From the NCBI GenBank assembly GCA_963735445.1, contig CAVTLC010000031.1, positions 33,604 to 97,603 of the forward strand: a stretch of 64,000 bases of DNA, read 5' to 3'. Of this stretch, positions 1-8,954 are shown piece after piece. Position numbers and translations under genes: made by a program. The stretch comes from AP-15 sp963735445 (GTDB taxonomy: Bacteria; Pseudomonadota; Alphaproteobacteria; ATCC43930; CGMCC-115725). The notes under the pieces were generated by a model that saw only the letters and a list, made by a program, of their open reading frames with translations, ran no database searches and was not told where the DNA came from. The number at the start of each line of letters is the position of its first letter. Position 1 is the stretch's first letter.

Positions 1-1319
1 CGGGTTTCCATTCCAATCCACAGGAAAGCAACTGCTCCCAGGATGTACCAGAAGGCGAAATAGTTGAACCCGGGGATCAACGCATCGAGCGTCGCCTTTG
101 GGTTGACCAGATTGGACGATCCGGCAATCAGCGCCAGCCCGGCTGGGCCGATAAACTTGCCGAGATTGCCGACGCCGTAAACAAACCCCATGCCGCTGCC
201 GCGAAGCCGCGCCGGCCACATCTCGCCCATGTAAGGACCGACGATCGAATAATTCCCGCTGCCAAAAAAGTTCTGGACCAGGATCATCAAGAAGAACATC
301 GACATGCCGCCGATAAACACACTGTGCATATAGCCGGCGAGCGACATAAAGAACGCCGCCGTCAGGCAGCTGAATATGCCGGAGGCGCGGCGCCCCCAGG
401 CGTCTGAGATCCAGGAGCAGAAGAACCGGCCCGCGATCGCCGAAATGCTAATCCAGATCACCAGCTTTGATGCCTCGGGCGGGGTGATCTTAAGAACCAT
501 CACCAGCAAGGTCACCAGCCACAGCGCGAGAGCGACGCCGCCGGTTTGGGTCAACCCGGTCATGCAACCGGCGATGATGCTGCGCGGGTATTTGAAGATT
601 TCCAGCCAGCGCGTCTTCTCGATCGGCGGAAGTATGGACGGAATTGCAATCGTCGCGGGATCGACCTGCAACGCCCAGGCGAGGGCCCGCCGCGCCTCCT
701 CAACCCGGCCCTGGCGCAACAGCCAGTGCGGCGATTCGGGGACAAAGGCGCGGATGTAGAGGCACAGAAACGCCGGCAACAGACCGACTGCAACCATCCC
801 ACGCCAGCCAATGTAGGGCGCGGCAAAGGCGCCGAGCAACGCCGCCAGCAACGAGCCCGCCGGCAGCATCGTCGTGGTGATCCCGGTAAACCATCCTCGT
901 TTGTGGGCCGGAGAAAACTCCTGCATCAGTGTGATGTCGACCGAGTACAATCCGGTCACCGCAAACCCGACAAAGAAGCGGCAGATCACCAGATAGATCC
1001 ACCCGCCCTCAGGCGTCAGCGCCATTGCCCCGGTCGCCAGGGATACATTCAAGACTGCCGTGATCAGCGCCGAACGGCGCCCGACCTTGTCCGCCATCCA
1101 GCCATAGAGCAGCGATCCGAACGGCGCGCTGACACCCGAGGCGAGCAGGATTGCCGCCGACTGCCCGTAGGTCAGGTGCCATTCCTTAACGACGAACCCA
1201 AGCACAAAACCGATCAGGAAGAAGTCGAAGAAGTCGAGCATGTCGCCAAGCGTCGCGGCGCCGGCGATCTTCCATTGGTTTGCCGTCAGCTTGGTTTGCC
1301 GCTCCAACAATTCCAACAT
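1..1319 (-). CDS. MFS transporter, metabolite:H+ symporter-like (3' end outside window)
   Basis: Inner-membrane secondary transporter of the major facilitator superfamily, closest to the sugar/metabolite:proton symporter branch; the substrate is unknown. The frame starts at an ATG behind a GGGAGAGAA ribosome site and runs off the left edge, so about 439 N-terminal residues are seen. Visible features are a first hydrophobic helix at about 28-45, the loop motif GWMADKVGRR at 73-82 between helices 2 and 3, and PESPHWLLRQG at about 194-204 ahead of the central loop. Several further hydrophobic segments follow in the right spacing. No same-strand neighbour suggests a substrate. The family is firm; the substrate is not predictable. 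Confidence 0.88.
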   Translation of the reverse strand, partial: MLELLERQTKLTANQWKIAGAATLGDMLDFFDFFLIGFVLGFVVKEWHLTYGQSAAILLASGVSAPFGSLLYGWMADKVGRRSALITAVLNVSLATGAMALTPEGGWIYLVICRFFVGFAVTGLYSVDITLMQEFSPAHKRGWFTGITTTMLPAGSLLAALLGAFAAPYIGWRGMVAVGLLPAFLCLYIRAFVPESPHWLLRQGRVEEARRALAWALQVDPATIAIPSILPPIEKTRWLEIFKYPRSIIAGCMTGLTQTGGVALALWLVTLLVMVLKITPPEASKLVIWISISAIAGRFFCSWISDAWGRRASGIFSCLTAAFFMSLAGYMHSVFIGGMSMFFLMILVQNFFGSGNYSIVGPYMGEMWPARLRGSGMGFVYGVGNLGKFIGPAGLALIAGSSNLVNPKATLDALIPGFNYFAFWYILGAVAFLWIGMET

Positions 1320-1502
1320 TGCGTTCTCTCCCTAGCCGGCTCCGGCCGGCGCCGTAAACGTTCGTAATTTGCGACTACTATTGAGCAACCTTTTGGAGAG
1401 GCTACCCAGGGCGGGATCGCGTTAGCGATTCATGACCGCAAATTTACATGCGCTACCTGCATGCTGACAATCATGAACTTGCATCGCGTAGACATGTGAT
1501 CT

Positions 1503-1967
1503 TCAGTAGCTGCCGGCGCTGCAGAAATGCCATGTTGAGCCGTCCAGCCCGTAAAGCAGCGCCAAACGGTCTTTGGCATCGTGCGCGAGTACAACCTTGA
1601 AGCGCTGGCCCGTGCACGGCGATGTCCCGGCCCCGCTTGGCTTTGGCAACTGTTTCTTTTCAGCGCAGGTCCCGGCCCAGTCTGGCAGGCTTGCCGGTGC
1701 TGCGTTGAGCTTTTTGCCGTCGGCAAGCACGAAATAGTCTGTGGCCTGGCCGCCTTTGACTTGGGCATGCAGCGCTAACGAACCGTAGCGGGAGCGGTAA
1801 TATCCGGCCTGCTGGTCGCCATCACTCGCACCTGAAGCCACGGCGCGAAAGGTTAACGCAGAGCAGGCCGGCGGCCCCTTTTCGGCCGCATGTTTTGTCG
1901 CGGCGATCGCGCTGTAACTCGCGAAGGCGAATGTCAACGCGCTGAAGGCAAAGATCGTCCGTTTCAT
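1503..1967 (-). CDS. Secreted hypothetical protein
   Basis: Protein of 154 residues that I do not recognise. It opens with a clear signal peptide (Lys-Arg, a hydrophobic stretch, then Ala-Ala at about residues 22-23), so the mature chain is probably periplasmic. The mature part holds four cysteines (ACSAL, TCAEK, PCTGQ, and FC close to the C-terminus), consistent with two disulfide bonds. It ends in a short Ser-Ala-Gly-Ser-Tyr tail. It stands alone between an MFS gene on the same strand and a DUF1194 gene on the other strand. Codon use is like its neighbours. Coding status is likely; function is unknown. Confidence 0.6.
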   Translation of the reverse strand: MKRTIFAFSALTFAFASYSAIAATKHAAEKGPPACSALTFRAVASGASDGDQQAGYYRSRYGSLALHAQVKGGQATDYFVLADGKKLNAAPASLPDWAGTCAEKKQLPKPSGAGTSPCTGQRFKVVLAHDAKDRLALLYGLDGSTWHFCSAGSY

Positions 1968-2085
1968 GTCTCCCCCATCTGCTTCACACTCAGTCTAGCG
2001 TGGCAAAACGCCGACCGCATCAGGTTCGGCGCACCTTGACTATCGAGGATTGCCGGATCGAGCGGGCGACGAGGACGCTGAGTTA

Positions 2086-2773
2086 ATGCGCCACCTGCTC
2101 GTGCTCGCCATGTCGATCTGGGCGCTCGCGGCTGCGGCGGATGCGGCAGAGTTGGCCATCGTGATGGCGATCGATGTCTCCACCAGTGTCACAGCCGATT
2201 CCTATATTCTGCAGCGCGACGGCATCGCGCGCGCATTCAAGGATCCACGGCTGATCGACGCCATCTCCGCCGCTCCGGGCGGGATCGAGGCGCTCGTCCT
2301 CGAATGGTCAGACCCGGAAAGCATCGCGGTGGCGGTCCCGTGGACGCATATTACCGACAAACGCAGCGCAGCGGCTTTCGCCGCTGTCCGTTCACGCGGC
2401 AGCCCGCAATTCGGGCGGTTTGACCGCGATCGGTCCGGCCCTCGCCGCAGCCGCCGCTCAATTCGAGCGCCTGCCGCAACCGGCGGCGCGGCGCATCATC
2501 GATATTTCTGGCGACGGGATCGCCAATATCGGTGCACCGCCGCAGGCGATCCGTGACCGCATCGTAAAAGCCGGGATCACGATCAACGGGCTCGCGATCG
2601 TTACCGAGCAGCCATGGCTAACGGAATATTACCGGCACAATGTGATCGGCGGCACCGGTGCCTTTGTACTTGCGGCCCGAGACTTTCACAGCTTTGCCGA
2701 AGCGATGCTGAAAAAACTCGTGACCGAGATCGCGGGCGCCGGAGCGCCCGCGAGCAGGGCTCAGATGCAGTAG
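2086..2773 (+). CDS. DUF1194 (von Willebrand A-like) secreted protein, one frameshift
   Basis: DUF1194 proteins are exported, vWA-like proteins of unknown role, usually about 230-240 residues. The ATG at 2086 gives a signal peptide ending in ADA, then AIDVSTSV, the metal-site-like Asp-x-Ser-x-Ser motif. The frame breaks at a GGG run at 2413-2415: reading two Gs instead of three restores PQFGGLTAIGPAL and continues through RRIIDISGDG to a stop at 2773, giving 228 residues, the expected family length. The first frame alone would run into unrelated Arg-rich sequence. The 3' end overlaps the convergent decarboxylase gene by 13 bases. The family call is good; whether the shift is real or a sequencing error is open. 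Confidence 0.72.
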
Positions 2774-3891
2774 GTGCGGATCGGCGCGAAGCCGTTGAAC
2801 CCGACCGAGGCATAGCTCGCCGTGTAGGCGCCGGCAGCCAGGATCTCGACCTTGTCGCCGACTTCGAGCCCGAGGGGCAGCCGGTATTCGGTCTTCTCAT
2901 AAAGGATGTCGGCGCTGTCGCAAGTCGGCCCGGCAAGGATCACCGGCCCGCATTGACCGTCGCGGCCGGGGGTCGCGATCCGGTATTTGATGCTCTCGTC
3001 CATGGTCTCGGCGAGGCCATTGAACTTGCCGACATCGAGATAGACCCAGCGCCGGTCGTCGCCGCCGCCCTTTTCTGAAATCAGCACGACTTCGCTCTGG
3101 ATCACCCCGGCGTCGCCAACCAGCGAACGCCCCGGCTCGATGATGATCTCGGGCAAGTGATTGCCAAAATGCCTGGTGACCGCCGCCATTACCGCCCGGG
3201 CGTAGCGCTCGATGGCCGGCACCTCGCCGGTGTAATGCGCCGGAAACCCGCCGCCGATATTGACCATTCGGAGATCGATATCGGCGTCCGCGAGCAGCGA
3301 GAACATACGCGCCGCGGCGCCGACCGCCCGATCCCACTGGGCGAGGTCGGTTTGCTGTGACCCGACATGAAACGACACACCGTAAGGATCGAGGCCGAGT
3401 TCACGCGCCCGGCGCAGAAGATCGATCGCCATCTCCGGCGCGCAGCCGAATTTACGCGACAATGGCCAATCCGCCCCTTGGCAATCGACGAGAATGCGGC
3501 AGAAGACCTGCGCTCCGGGCGCCGATCTCGACAATTTTTCCAGCTCCCTGGCACTGTCGAAAGCGAACAGCCGCAGTCCGGCATCGAAGGCAAACGCGAT
3601 GTCCTTTTCCTTTTTTATTGTGTTGCCAAAGGAGAGCCGCTCAGCGGTGACGCCGCTTTGCAGACACAGTTCGATCTCCCCACGGCTAGCCACGTCGAAA
3701 TTGGCGCCCTTGCTTTCGAGCATGGCAACAATCGCCGCTGCCGGATTGGCCTTGACCGCATAAAACACACGCGCCAATGGCAAATGCCGGCGCAAAGCAT
3801 CATAGGCCTGAGCAATTACATCGAGATCGACAACGAGGCAGGGCGTTTCGGGTGAATTATCGGCGAGGAATCGTGCAATCCTCTCATTCAT
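2761..3891 (-). CDS. Ornithine/lysine decarboxylase, PLP fold III
   Basis: Type III PLP-dependent decarboxylase making putrescine or cadaverine in the cytoplasm for polyamine synthesis. The 376-residue length matches the bacterial ornithine/lysine decarboxylases of alphaproteobacteria rather than the longer DapDC. Motifs seen: YAVKANP near residue 45 with the Schiff-base lysine, HVGSQ, GGGFP, the phosphate-binding EPGR, and GPTCDSADIL near the C-terminus with the active-site cysteine contributed to the partner subunit of the dimer. The ATG at 3891 has an AGGAATGA-like ribosome site. A second, true diaminopimelate decarboxylase (lysA) lies near 45.2 kb, which supports a polyamine role here. 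Ornithine versus lysine preference cannot be read from sequence. Confidence 0.88.
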   Translation of the reverse strand: MNERIARFLADNSPETPCLVVDLDVIAQAYDALRRHLPLARVFYAVKANPAAAIVAMLESKGANFDVASRGEIELCLQSGVTAERLSFGNTIKKEKDIAFAFDAGLRLFAFDSARELEKLSRSAPGAQVFCRILVDCQGADWPLSRKFGCAPEMAIDLLRRARELGLDPYGVSFHVGSQQTDLAQWDRAVGAAARMFSLLADADIDLRMVNIGGGFPAHYTGEVPAIERYARAVMAAVTRHFGNHLPEIIIEPGRSLVGDAGVIQSEVVLISEKGGGDDRRWVYLDVGKFNGLAETMDESIKYRIATPGRDGQCGPVILAGPTCDSADILYEKTEYRLPLGLEVGDKVEILAAGAYTASYASVGFNGFAPIRTYCI

Positions 3892-4456
3892 TCCTGGGGG
3901 TCATCCTTCCCGCAAAGCGGCTTTAGCGAAGCAGGTGCGGACGATCGTCGTCGGGACCGCGCCAGCGGAATCGACCGCAAGCGCGCTCTCTAACTTTGAT
4001 CGAGCGCGAGCTTAATGAGTGCCAAACCGATATTCAGAATCGGTTCGGCTGATCTTGCTGCTTAGCTTAAACTACTTGGGTCGATGACCCGGTTGCCCCG
4101 CCCACGAAGGCGCGTCCCGCGGAGGTTCGCGTCAGGACAGGGCACCACGCCCCTCAGTCGGATAGCAACCATATCGACCTCCCTCTCGGGACCGGCGTTG
4201 CGGCCGGACGACCAAAAAGGACGCGTTACGTCGTTGCATAACCACCATGGGCCATAGGCACGTGCGAGTGCGTCGAGTGGCGGATAGATACGCCGATTTG
4301 ACCGCAGCGCAAGCGGCATTTCCCAAAAATTTGCTGCTTAACCAACTTTGTGCGGCCCGCGGCCGATCACGGCGCCGGTTCGGGGGTCGCCAGTCCTCCC
4401 ACACTGTATCCGCGGCCGTTCAGGGTGGAACCAGCCGCGGATTGGTGCAGGTCACC
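3892..4456. other. Intergenic region without a supported gene
   Basis: This 565-base gap lies upstream of the ornithine/lysine decarboxylase and downstream of the Gly/His-rich secreted gene, both on the minus strand. It holds the stem-loop listed at 4021-4049. Short open frames exist on both strands, but their translations are Arg/Ser/Pro-rich with no recognisable motif and no ribosome site, so I see no gene. Confidence 0.5.
4021..4049. repeat. Perfect inverted repeat / stem-loop
   Basis: Arms AACCGAT (4025-4031) and ATCGGTT (4039-4045) pair perfectly around a 7-base loop. They extend through one A/C mismatch into GCC (4021-4023) and GGC (4047-4049). There is no T tract on either side, so it is not a typical terminator. 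It lies about 130 bases upstream of the decarboxylase start and could be a leader structure or an operator. Confidence 0.45.
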
Positions 4457-4957
4457 TTAACTGGCCGGTACCGGTTGCCACTGGGTGTAGCATTGGGCGA
4501 CGTAAGGATAGTACCCAGCGGGATTGGAACAGTAGTACCAAGTCTGTGCCGTCGTATAGGGCGCCGTATAGCCGTAGTAGCTGGAGGCCGCGTCAGACGG
4601 ATAGTCGTCCCAGCCCCATGGATAACCGAGCCCAGTCGCTAATCCGAGCCCGAAACCAGGATAAAACCCATTATAGAAGCCGCCGTGATAGCCCCCGCCG
4701 TGATAGCCGCCATGGAAGCCTCCCCCATGGGCAAAACCGCCATGCCATCCATGGCCACCGCCGCCGTGGAAGCCGCCACCATGGAACCCACCACCGCCAT
4801 GAAAACCGCCGCCGCCGTGACCACCGCCGCCACCGCCATGCGCGGCCAGAGCGTTACCGGAGGCACCGAGAACAGCTGAAAACAATACTGCTGCAGCAGC
4901 TCTTCCAAGCCGCCTTCGTAACGGCGCCTGTTCTGTTGTCTCGCTTGATTGGTGCAT
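4457..4957 (-). CDS. Gly/His-rich secreted protein
   Basis: Exported protein of 166 residues. A basic N-terminus (LRRRLGR) leads into a hydrophobic segment that ends in ALA-A near residue 39, a signal peptide. Residues about 40-95 are a low-complexity run of Gly-Gly-Phe-His-Gly and related units; the many histidines could bind metal, but that is inference. The C-terminal part is Tyr-rich and ends with YYCSNPAGYYPYVAQC followed by W and PV, a Cys-x-n-Cys pattern common at the end of small proteobacterial secreted proteins of this type. Function is unknown. The coding call rests on the signal peptide and the conserved C-terminal pattern. Confidence 0.72.
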   Translation of the reverse strand: MHQSSETTEQAPLRRRLGRAAAAVLFSAVLGASGNALAAHGGGGGGHGGGGFHGGGGFHGGGFHGGGGHGWHGGFAHGGGFHGGYHGGGYHGGFYNGFYPGFGLGLATGLGYPWGWDDYPSDAASSYYGYTAPYTTAQTWYYCSNPAGYYPYVAQCYTQWQPVPAS

Positions 4958-5111
4958 CGAGAAACTCCCGTAAACTCCCCGTCGAACTCGTCTTTATGTT
5001 GGCGAGTGCGCCGTTGAGCTTGTTTCGCAGTGCACCTGATGTGTTGCCGTCCCTCAGTCGAACCAGGAAATTTCGGTAAAATTTGGTAACCGCAGCGGCT
5101 CGGAGTTCGGC

Positions 5112-5597
5112 TCAGCCGAGCGCTTTCTCCAGCAGGTCGAGCGCGGCGATCGAGAAGGTCCGCATATTGTCGAGGCGATCGCTCTTACCGGTCTCGACTG
5201 TCGTCGAACGCTCGCCATTGGGTCCGATCACGGCGATGCACGAATGCCCGGCCGCGTGACCATAGCGGCTGCCGGTCGGCCCGGCCGTGCCGGTCTCGCC
5301 GAGTGACCATGTCGTCGCCAGCTTGCCGCGGATTTTGCGTGCAAATAACAGCGCATAGGGTTCGGTCGAGGGCGTGATGCCGGTCAACTCTTGCTCGGTC
5401 ACGCCGAGGAGTTCCGCCCGGGACTGACGCGTGTAGACGACCCCGCCGCCCAAAAAATAAGCGGACGCCCCGGGGATCGCCAACAATGCCGCCGATAGCA
5501 GCCCGGCGGTCGAGGATTCCGCGACCGAGATCGTCTCGTTGCGGGCCTTGAGCTTTGCGGCGATCCGTTCCGCCTGGGGTAGCAGATCCTGTAACAT
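5112..5597 (-). CDS. CinA C-terminal domain protein (NMN amidohydrolase-like)
   Basis: Stand-alone CinA C-terminal domain, the family that deamidates nicotinamide mononucleotide to nicotinate mononucleotide in pyridine-nucleotide salvage (PncC type). The protein has 161 residues, the usual length of the single-domain form. The N-terminal motif VAESSTAGLLSAALL corresponds to the family's AESCTGG motif, and FLGGGVVYT with the later GETGTAGPTGSRYG matches the active-site region. Note the Ser in place of the usual Cys-Thr in the first motif. The gene starts at an ATG 50 bases from the divergent hydratase gene, so the two probably share a promoter region. Confidence 0.85.
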   Translation of the reverse strand: MLQDLLPQAERIAAKLKARNETISVAESSTAGLLSAALLAIPGASAYFLGGGVVYTRQSRAELLGVTEQELTGITPSTEPYALLFARKIRGKLATTWSLGETGTAGPTGSRYGHAAGHSCIAVIGPNGERSTTVETGKSDRLDNMRTFSIAALDLLEKALG

Positions 5598-5647
5598 CTA
5601 GACCTCCGTTCCTGAGCCGAGATTGACGCCGCGAGAGGAGCCCCGCG

Positions 5648-6427
5648 ATGACCTACGAAACGATCCTCTACGCCGAGGACGGGCCGGTTGGGACGCTAAC
5701 CCTGAACCGCCCCGAAGACGGCAACATGTTCACCGCCACCATGTGCCACGAGATCCGCGATTGCATCAACCTCGTGCGCCGCGAGACCCGCACCCGCGTG
5801 CTGGTTATCACCGGCGCCGGCGACCGGTTTTTCTGTATTGGCGGGCGCAAGGAGGGAATGGAGGACACGTTGCTTTACGCTGGCGTGCTGCCGACGCTCG
5901 ACATGTATGAAAGCATCGAGCGATTGCAAAAGCCGGTTATCGCCTCGGTCAACGGCTATGCGGTCGGCGGCGGCAATGTGCTGCAAGTCATGTGCGACAT
6001 CACGATCGCCAAGGAGAGCGCCGTCTTCCGCCAGGTCGGACCGATGATGGGCAGTTTCGACGCCGGGTTTGGCACGTGGTATCTCGAAGACCTGGTCGGC
6101 AAGAAAAAGGCGAAGGAAATCTGGTTCCGCAACCCGCGGATGACGGCGCGCGAGGCGCTCGAACTCGGCATGATCAACCAGGTCGTCCCGGATGACCAGC
6201 TTGCCGCGGCAACCCGCGAGATGGCGCTCGAAATCGCCGAGCGCGGCGCTTTTGCATTGGCGGCGATCAAGACCGCGTTCAGTGCGCGGCACGGCGGGGT
6301 CGGCGGGCTCGCGCGCATGGCCCACGATCTGGTTCTGCGCGAATATCTCGAAACCGAGGAATCGCACGAACTCGGCCGCGCCTTCGCCGAACGCCGCAAA
6401 CCCGACCCCGAAAAATTCGGGCATTAG
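5648..6427 (+). CDS. Crotonase-family CoA hydratase, BadI/MenB-like
   Basis: Enoyl-CoA hydratase/isomerase superfamily, 259 residues, starting at an ATG behind GAGAGGAG. The oxyanion-hole segments are FFCIGGRK and NGYAVGGGNVL. The stretch VGPMMGSFDAGFGTWYL followed by EDLVGKKKAKEIWF is close to the naphthoyl-CoA synthase (MenB) and 2-ketocyclohexanecarboxyl-CoA hydrolase (BadI) subgroup, which do ring closure or ring opening rather than simple hydration. No men genes are nearby, so a ring-cleaving hydrolase in alicyclic or aromatic acid breakdown fits better. It is followed by an acyl-CoA ligase and another hydratase on the same strand. Confidence 0.8.
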   Translation: MTYETILYAEDGPVGTLTLNRPEDGNMFTATMCHEIRDCINLVRRETRTRVLVITGAGDRFFCIGGRKEGMEDTLLYAGVLPTLDMYESIERLQKPVIASVNGYAVGGGNVLQVMCDITIAKESAVFRQVGPMMGSFDAGFGTWYLEDLVGKKKAKEIWFRNPRMTAREALELGMINQVVPDDQLAAATREMALEIAERGAFALAAIKTAFSARHGGVGGLARMAHDLVLREYLETEESHELGRAFAERRKPDPEKFGH

Positions 6428-6531
6428 GATACGACAAGAAGCCGTCCTTATGCCAATCGACGCGATCCTAACGCAATCATCCAGACGCTTCAGCGCAACC
6501 CTCTACTCTCGGTGCCGGATAGAAGCTGGCT

Positions 6532-8175
6532 ATGACGAATACTCTGCTGACATTGCATGATCCCGAATTGGCCCGGCGGTATTACGAGCAGGGGCTCTGG
6601 CGGCGGGATACATTGTATTCGCTGCTCACCCAGCATGCAGAGCGGCGGCCCGACGCGTTTGCAGTCCGCGACGGCGCCCGGCGGCTAACCTGGCGCAAAT
6701 TGCTGGCGATGGTCGATGCCGTTGCCGCCGACCTGCACGAGGCCGGGCTCAAGCGCGGCGAGCGGGTCTCGATATGGCTGCCGAACCGGGTCGAGTCGGT
6801 CGCAATCTTGCTCGCCTGTTCACGTCAGGGCTATGTCTGCAACCCTTCGCTGCACCAGAATTACCGGGTCGGCGAGATCGTGGAATTGTTGTCACGCATC
6901 CGGGCGGCGGCTTTGTTCGCACAGCCCGGCTACGGCGCCGATGCGCGCACCGCCGACATCTTCGCCGCGGCCCAGGCGCTGCCCTCGTTGCGCCGCCTCT
7001 ATTCGCTCGGCGACGGCCCCAGCGACTCTGTGCCATTCCCAATCGAACCGGGGCCGCTGCCCGCCGCCCGATCCCGATCCCGACAAGATCGTTTATCTCG
7101 CCTTTACTTCGGGCACGACCGGCACGCCCAAAGGCGTCATGCATTCGGACAACACCTTGCTGGCGAATGGCCGCGCCATGGTCGCCGATTGGGGCCACGA
7201 CGAGCGCTCGGTATTGCTGAGTCTGAGCCCGATGAGCCATCACATCGGCGCCGTCGCGGTCGAGCAGATGATGGCCGCCGGTCTCGAACTCGTTGTCAAT
7301 GCGCCCCCGCCGGGCTGACCCCGCTCGATTGGATCATCGAAACCGGCGCCACCTATGTGATGGGCGTGCCGACCCACGCGATGGACATTCTCTCAGAGCT
7401 GCGTCAGCGCCGGCTCGATCGGCTGGGCCAGGTCAAGGTGTTTTACATGGCCGGCTCGCCAATCCCGCGCGAAACCGCGCAAGCCTTTCTCGACCGCGAT
7501 GTGCTGCCGCAAAACGTCTACGGCATGACCGAGAACGGCTCGCACCAATACACCCTGCCGAGCGACGACCCGCAGACGATTGTCGAGACTTGCGGACGCG
7601 CCTGCGCTGCTTACGAAATCCGGATTTGGGACCAGGACAATCCCGATATCGAGGCGCCGCCGGGTGCGGTTGGCGAGATCGGCGGACGCGGCGCCTGTTT
7701 GACGCTCGGCTATTTCGACAATCAGCAAGCGACCGAGGAATCGTTCAACCGCGACGGATGGTTTATGAGCGGCGATCTCGGCCGGCTGAATGATAATGGC
7801 TGTCTCGAAATCGTCGGCCGCAAAAAGGATCTGATCATCCGCGGCGGACACAACATCCATCCGGCGCGCATTGAGGATCTAGCGATGCGGCACGCCGCAG
7901 TTGCGCGCTGCGCCGCCTTTTCGATTGCCGACGCGCGGCTCGGCGAGAAGGTGTGTCTCGCGGTGATCGCCCATGACGGCGAGACCGTCGAGCCCGGTGA
8001 TCTGCTCGCCCATCTCGATCATGCCGGCCTGTCGCGCTACGACATGCCCGAGTATTTCATCGCCTTGACCGAGTTTCCGCTGACCGCCAGCGGCAAGATC
8101 CTGAAGCGCGAATTGGTGGAATGGGCGAAGGACGGCCGCATCTCCCCGACCCCGATCCGATGGCTGGGGAGTTGA
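6532..8175 (+). CDS. Acyl-CoA ligase (ANL family), two compensating frameshifts
   Basis: AMP-forming acyl-CoA ligase of about 547 residues that activates a carboxylic acid to its CoA ester. The frame is open end to end, but residues about 178-260 translate into Arg-rich nonsense. In that stretch the +1 frame encodes the ATP-binding motif FTSGTTGTPKG and the following helix. One extra C in the run at 7060-7062 and one missing C in the run at 7304-7308 explain both switches. Downstream motifs are intact: YGMTENG, the GYF segment, GWFMSGDLG, KDLIIRGGHNI and the C-terminal lysine motif TASGKILKREL. It probably works with the flanking hydratases. The substrate is unknown. Confidence 0.82.
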   Translation: MTNTLLTLHDPELARRYYEQGLWRRDTLYSLLTQHAERRPDAFAVRDGARRLTWRKLLAMVDAVAADLHEAGLKRGERVSIWLPNRVESVAILLACSRQGYVCNPSLHQNYRVGEIVELLSRIRAAALFAQPGYGADARTADIFAAAQALPSLRRLYSLGDGPSDSVPFPIEPGPLPAARSRSRQDRLSRLYFGHDRHAQRRHAFGQHLAGEWPRHGRRLGPRRALGIAESEPDEPSHRRRRGRADDGRRSRTRCQCAPAGLTPLDWIIETGATYVMGVPTHAMDILSELRQRRLDRLGQVKVFYMAGSPIPRETAQAFLDRDVLPQNVYGMTENGSHQYTLPSDDPQTIVETCGRACAAYEIRIWDQDNPDIEAPPGAVGEIGGRGACLTLGYFDNQQATEESFNRDGWFMSGDLGRLNDNGCLEIVGRKKDLIIRGGHNIHPARIEDLAMRHAAVARCAAFSIADARLGEKVCLAVIAHDGETVEPGDLLAHLDHAGLSRYDMPEYFIALTEFPLTASGKILKRELVEWAKDGRISPTPIRWLGS

Positions 8176-8179
8176 TCTG

Positions 8180-8948
8180 ATGAGCCTGCAGCTGAGGCGG
8201 CTCGACGAACTCGCGCTGATCACGCTCGATCGCCCGGCGGCATTGAATGCGCTAAGCTTTGCGCTGCTGCGCGAGCTTGGCACTGCCTTCGACGAAGTCG
8301 CCGCGTCCGACGCTCGCGGTCTGTTGATCACCGGCGCCGGCGACCGCGCGTTTTGCGCTGGGGCCGACATCAGCGAACTGATGGGCCGCTCGCAGGCCGC
8401 GATCCGCGAGGGTGCGGCTTTTGGTCAGATGATTATGGCCAAGCTCGATGCGCTGGCGATCCCGTCGATCGCGCTGGTAAACGGCTATGCCTTTGGCGGC
8501 GGCCTCGAACTCGCGCTTGCTTGCACATTTCGGATTGCCGCTCCGAGCGCCCGGCTCGGTCTGCCCGAAATCAAGCTCGGTCTGATACCCGGGTTATGGC
8601 GGAACCCAGCGCTTGCCGCGGCTGATCGGCGAAGCCCGCGCGCTCGAATTGATCCTGACCGGCCGCGCCGTCCCCGCAGAAGAGGCGTTGGCGATCGGTC
8701 TCGTCAACCGCATCGCCGATGGCGATTTGATCGAAGCCGGCAAGAGTTACGCGCGGGAGATGACCGGGTATAGCCTGCGTGCCCTCGCTCTCGCCCGTGA
8801 CGCGGTGCAGCGCGGGCTGCAGACCACATTGCGTGAGGGGTTGGCCATCGAAGCCGACCTCAACACTTTGGCCTTTGAGACCGACGATGCGACCGAGGGG
8901 ATGGCCGCCTTTCTCGAAAAGCGCAAACCGGTGTTCCGCGACCGCTAA
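8180..8948 (+). CDS. Enoyl-CoA hydratase/isomerase, one frameshift
   Basis: Crotonase-family enzyme of fatty or aromatic acid CoA degradation. It starts 4 bases after the ligase stop, so it is translationally linked. The first frame gives AFCAGADI and NGYAFGGGLELALAC (the oxyanion-hole segments) and then LPEIKLGLIPG. The next bases should read YGGTQRLPRLIGEA but are shifted by one extra T in the TT at 8594-8595. The second frame then runs intact to the stop at 8948 and ends in FLEKRKPVF, the usual crotonase tail. Restored length is 255 residues, standard for the family. Hydratase versus isomerase activity is not decided by the sequence. Confidence 0.83.
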
Positions 8949-8954
8949 TCTCCG

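Noticed and set aside
546..1367. 273-residue open frame on the plus strand
   Set aside because: It is antisense to the MFS transporter; its translation is Arg/Gln-rich with no motif or ribosome site.
4348..5079. 243-residue open frame on the plus strand
   Set aside because: It covers the Gly/His-rich gene in the opposite strand; the His/Arg-rich product is a mirror of that low-complexity sequence.
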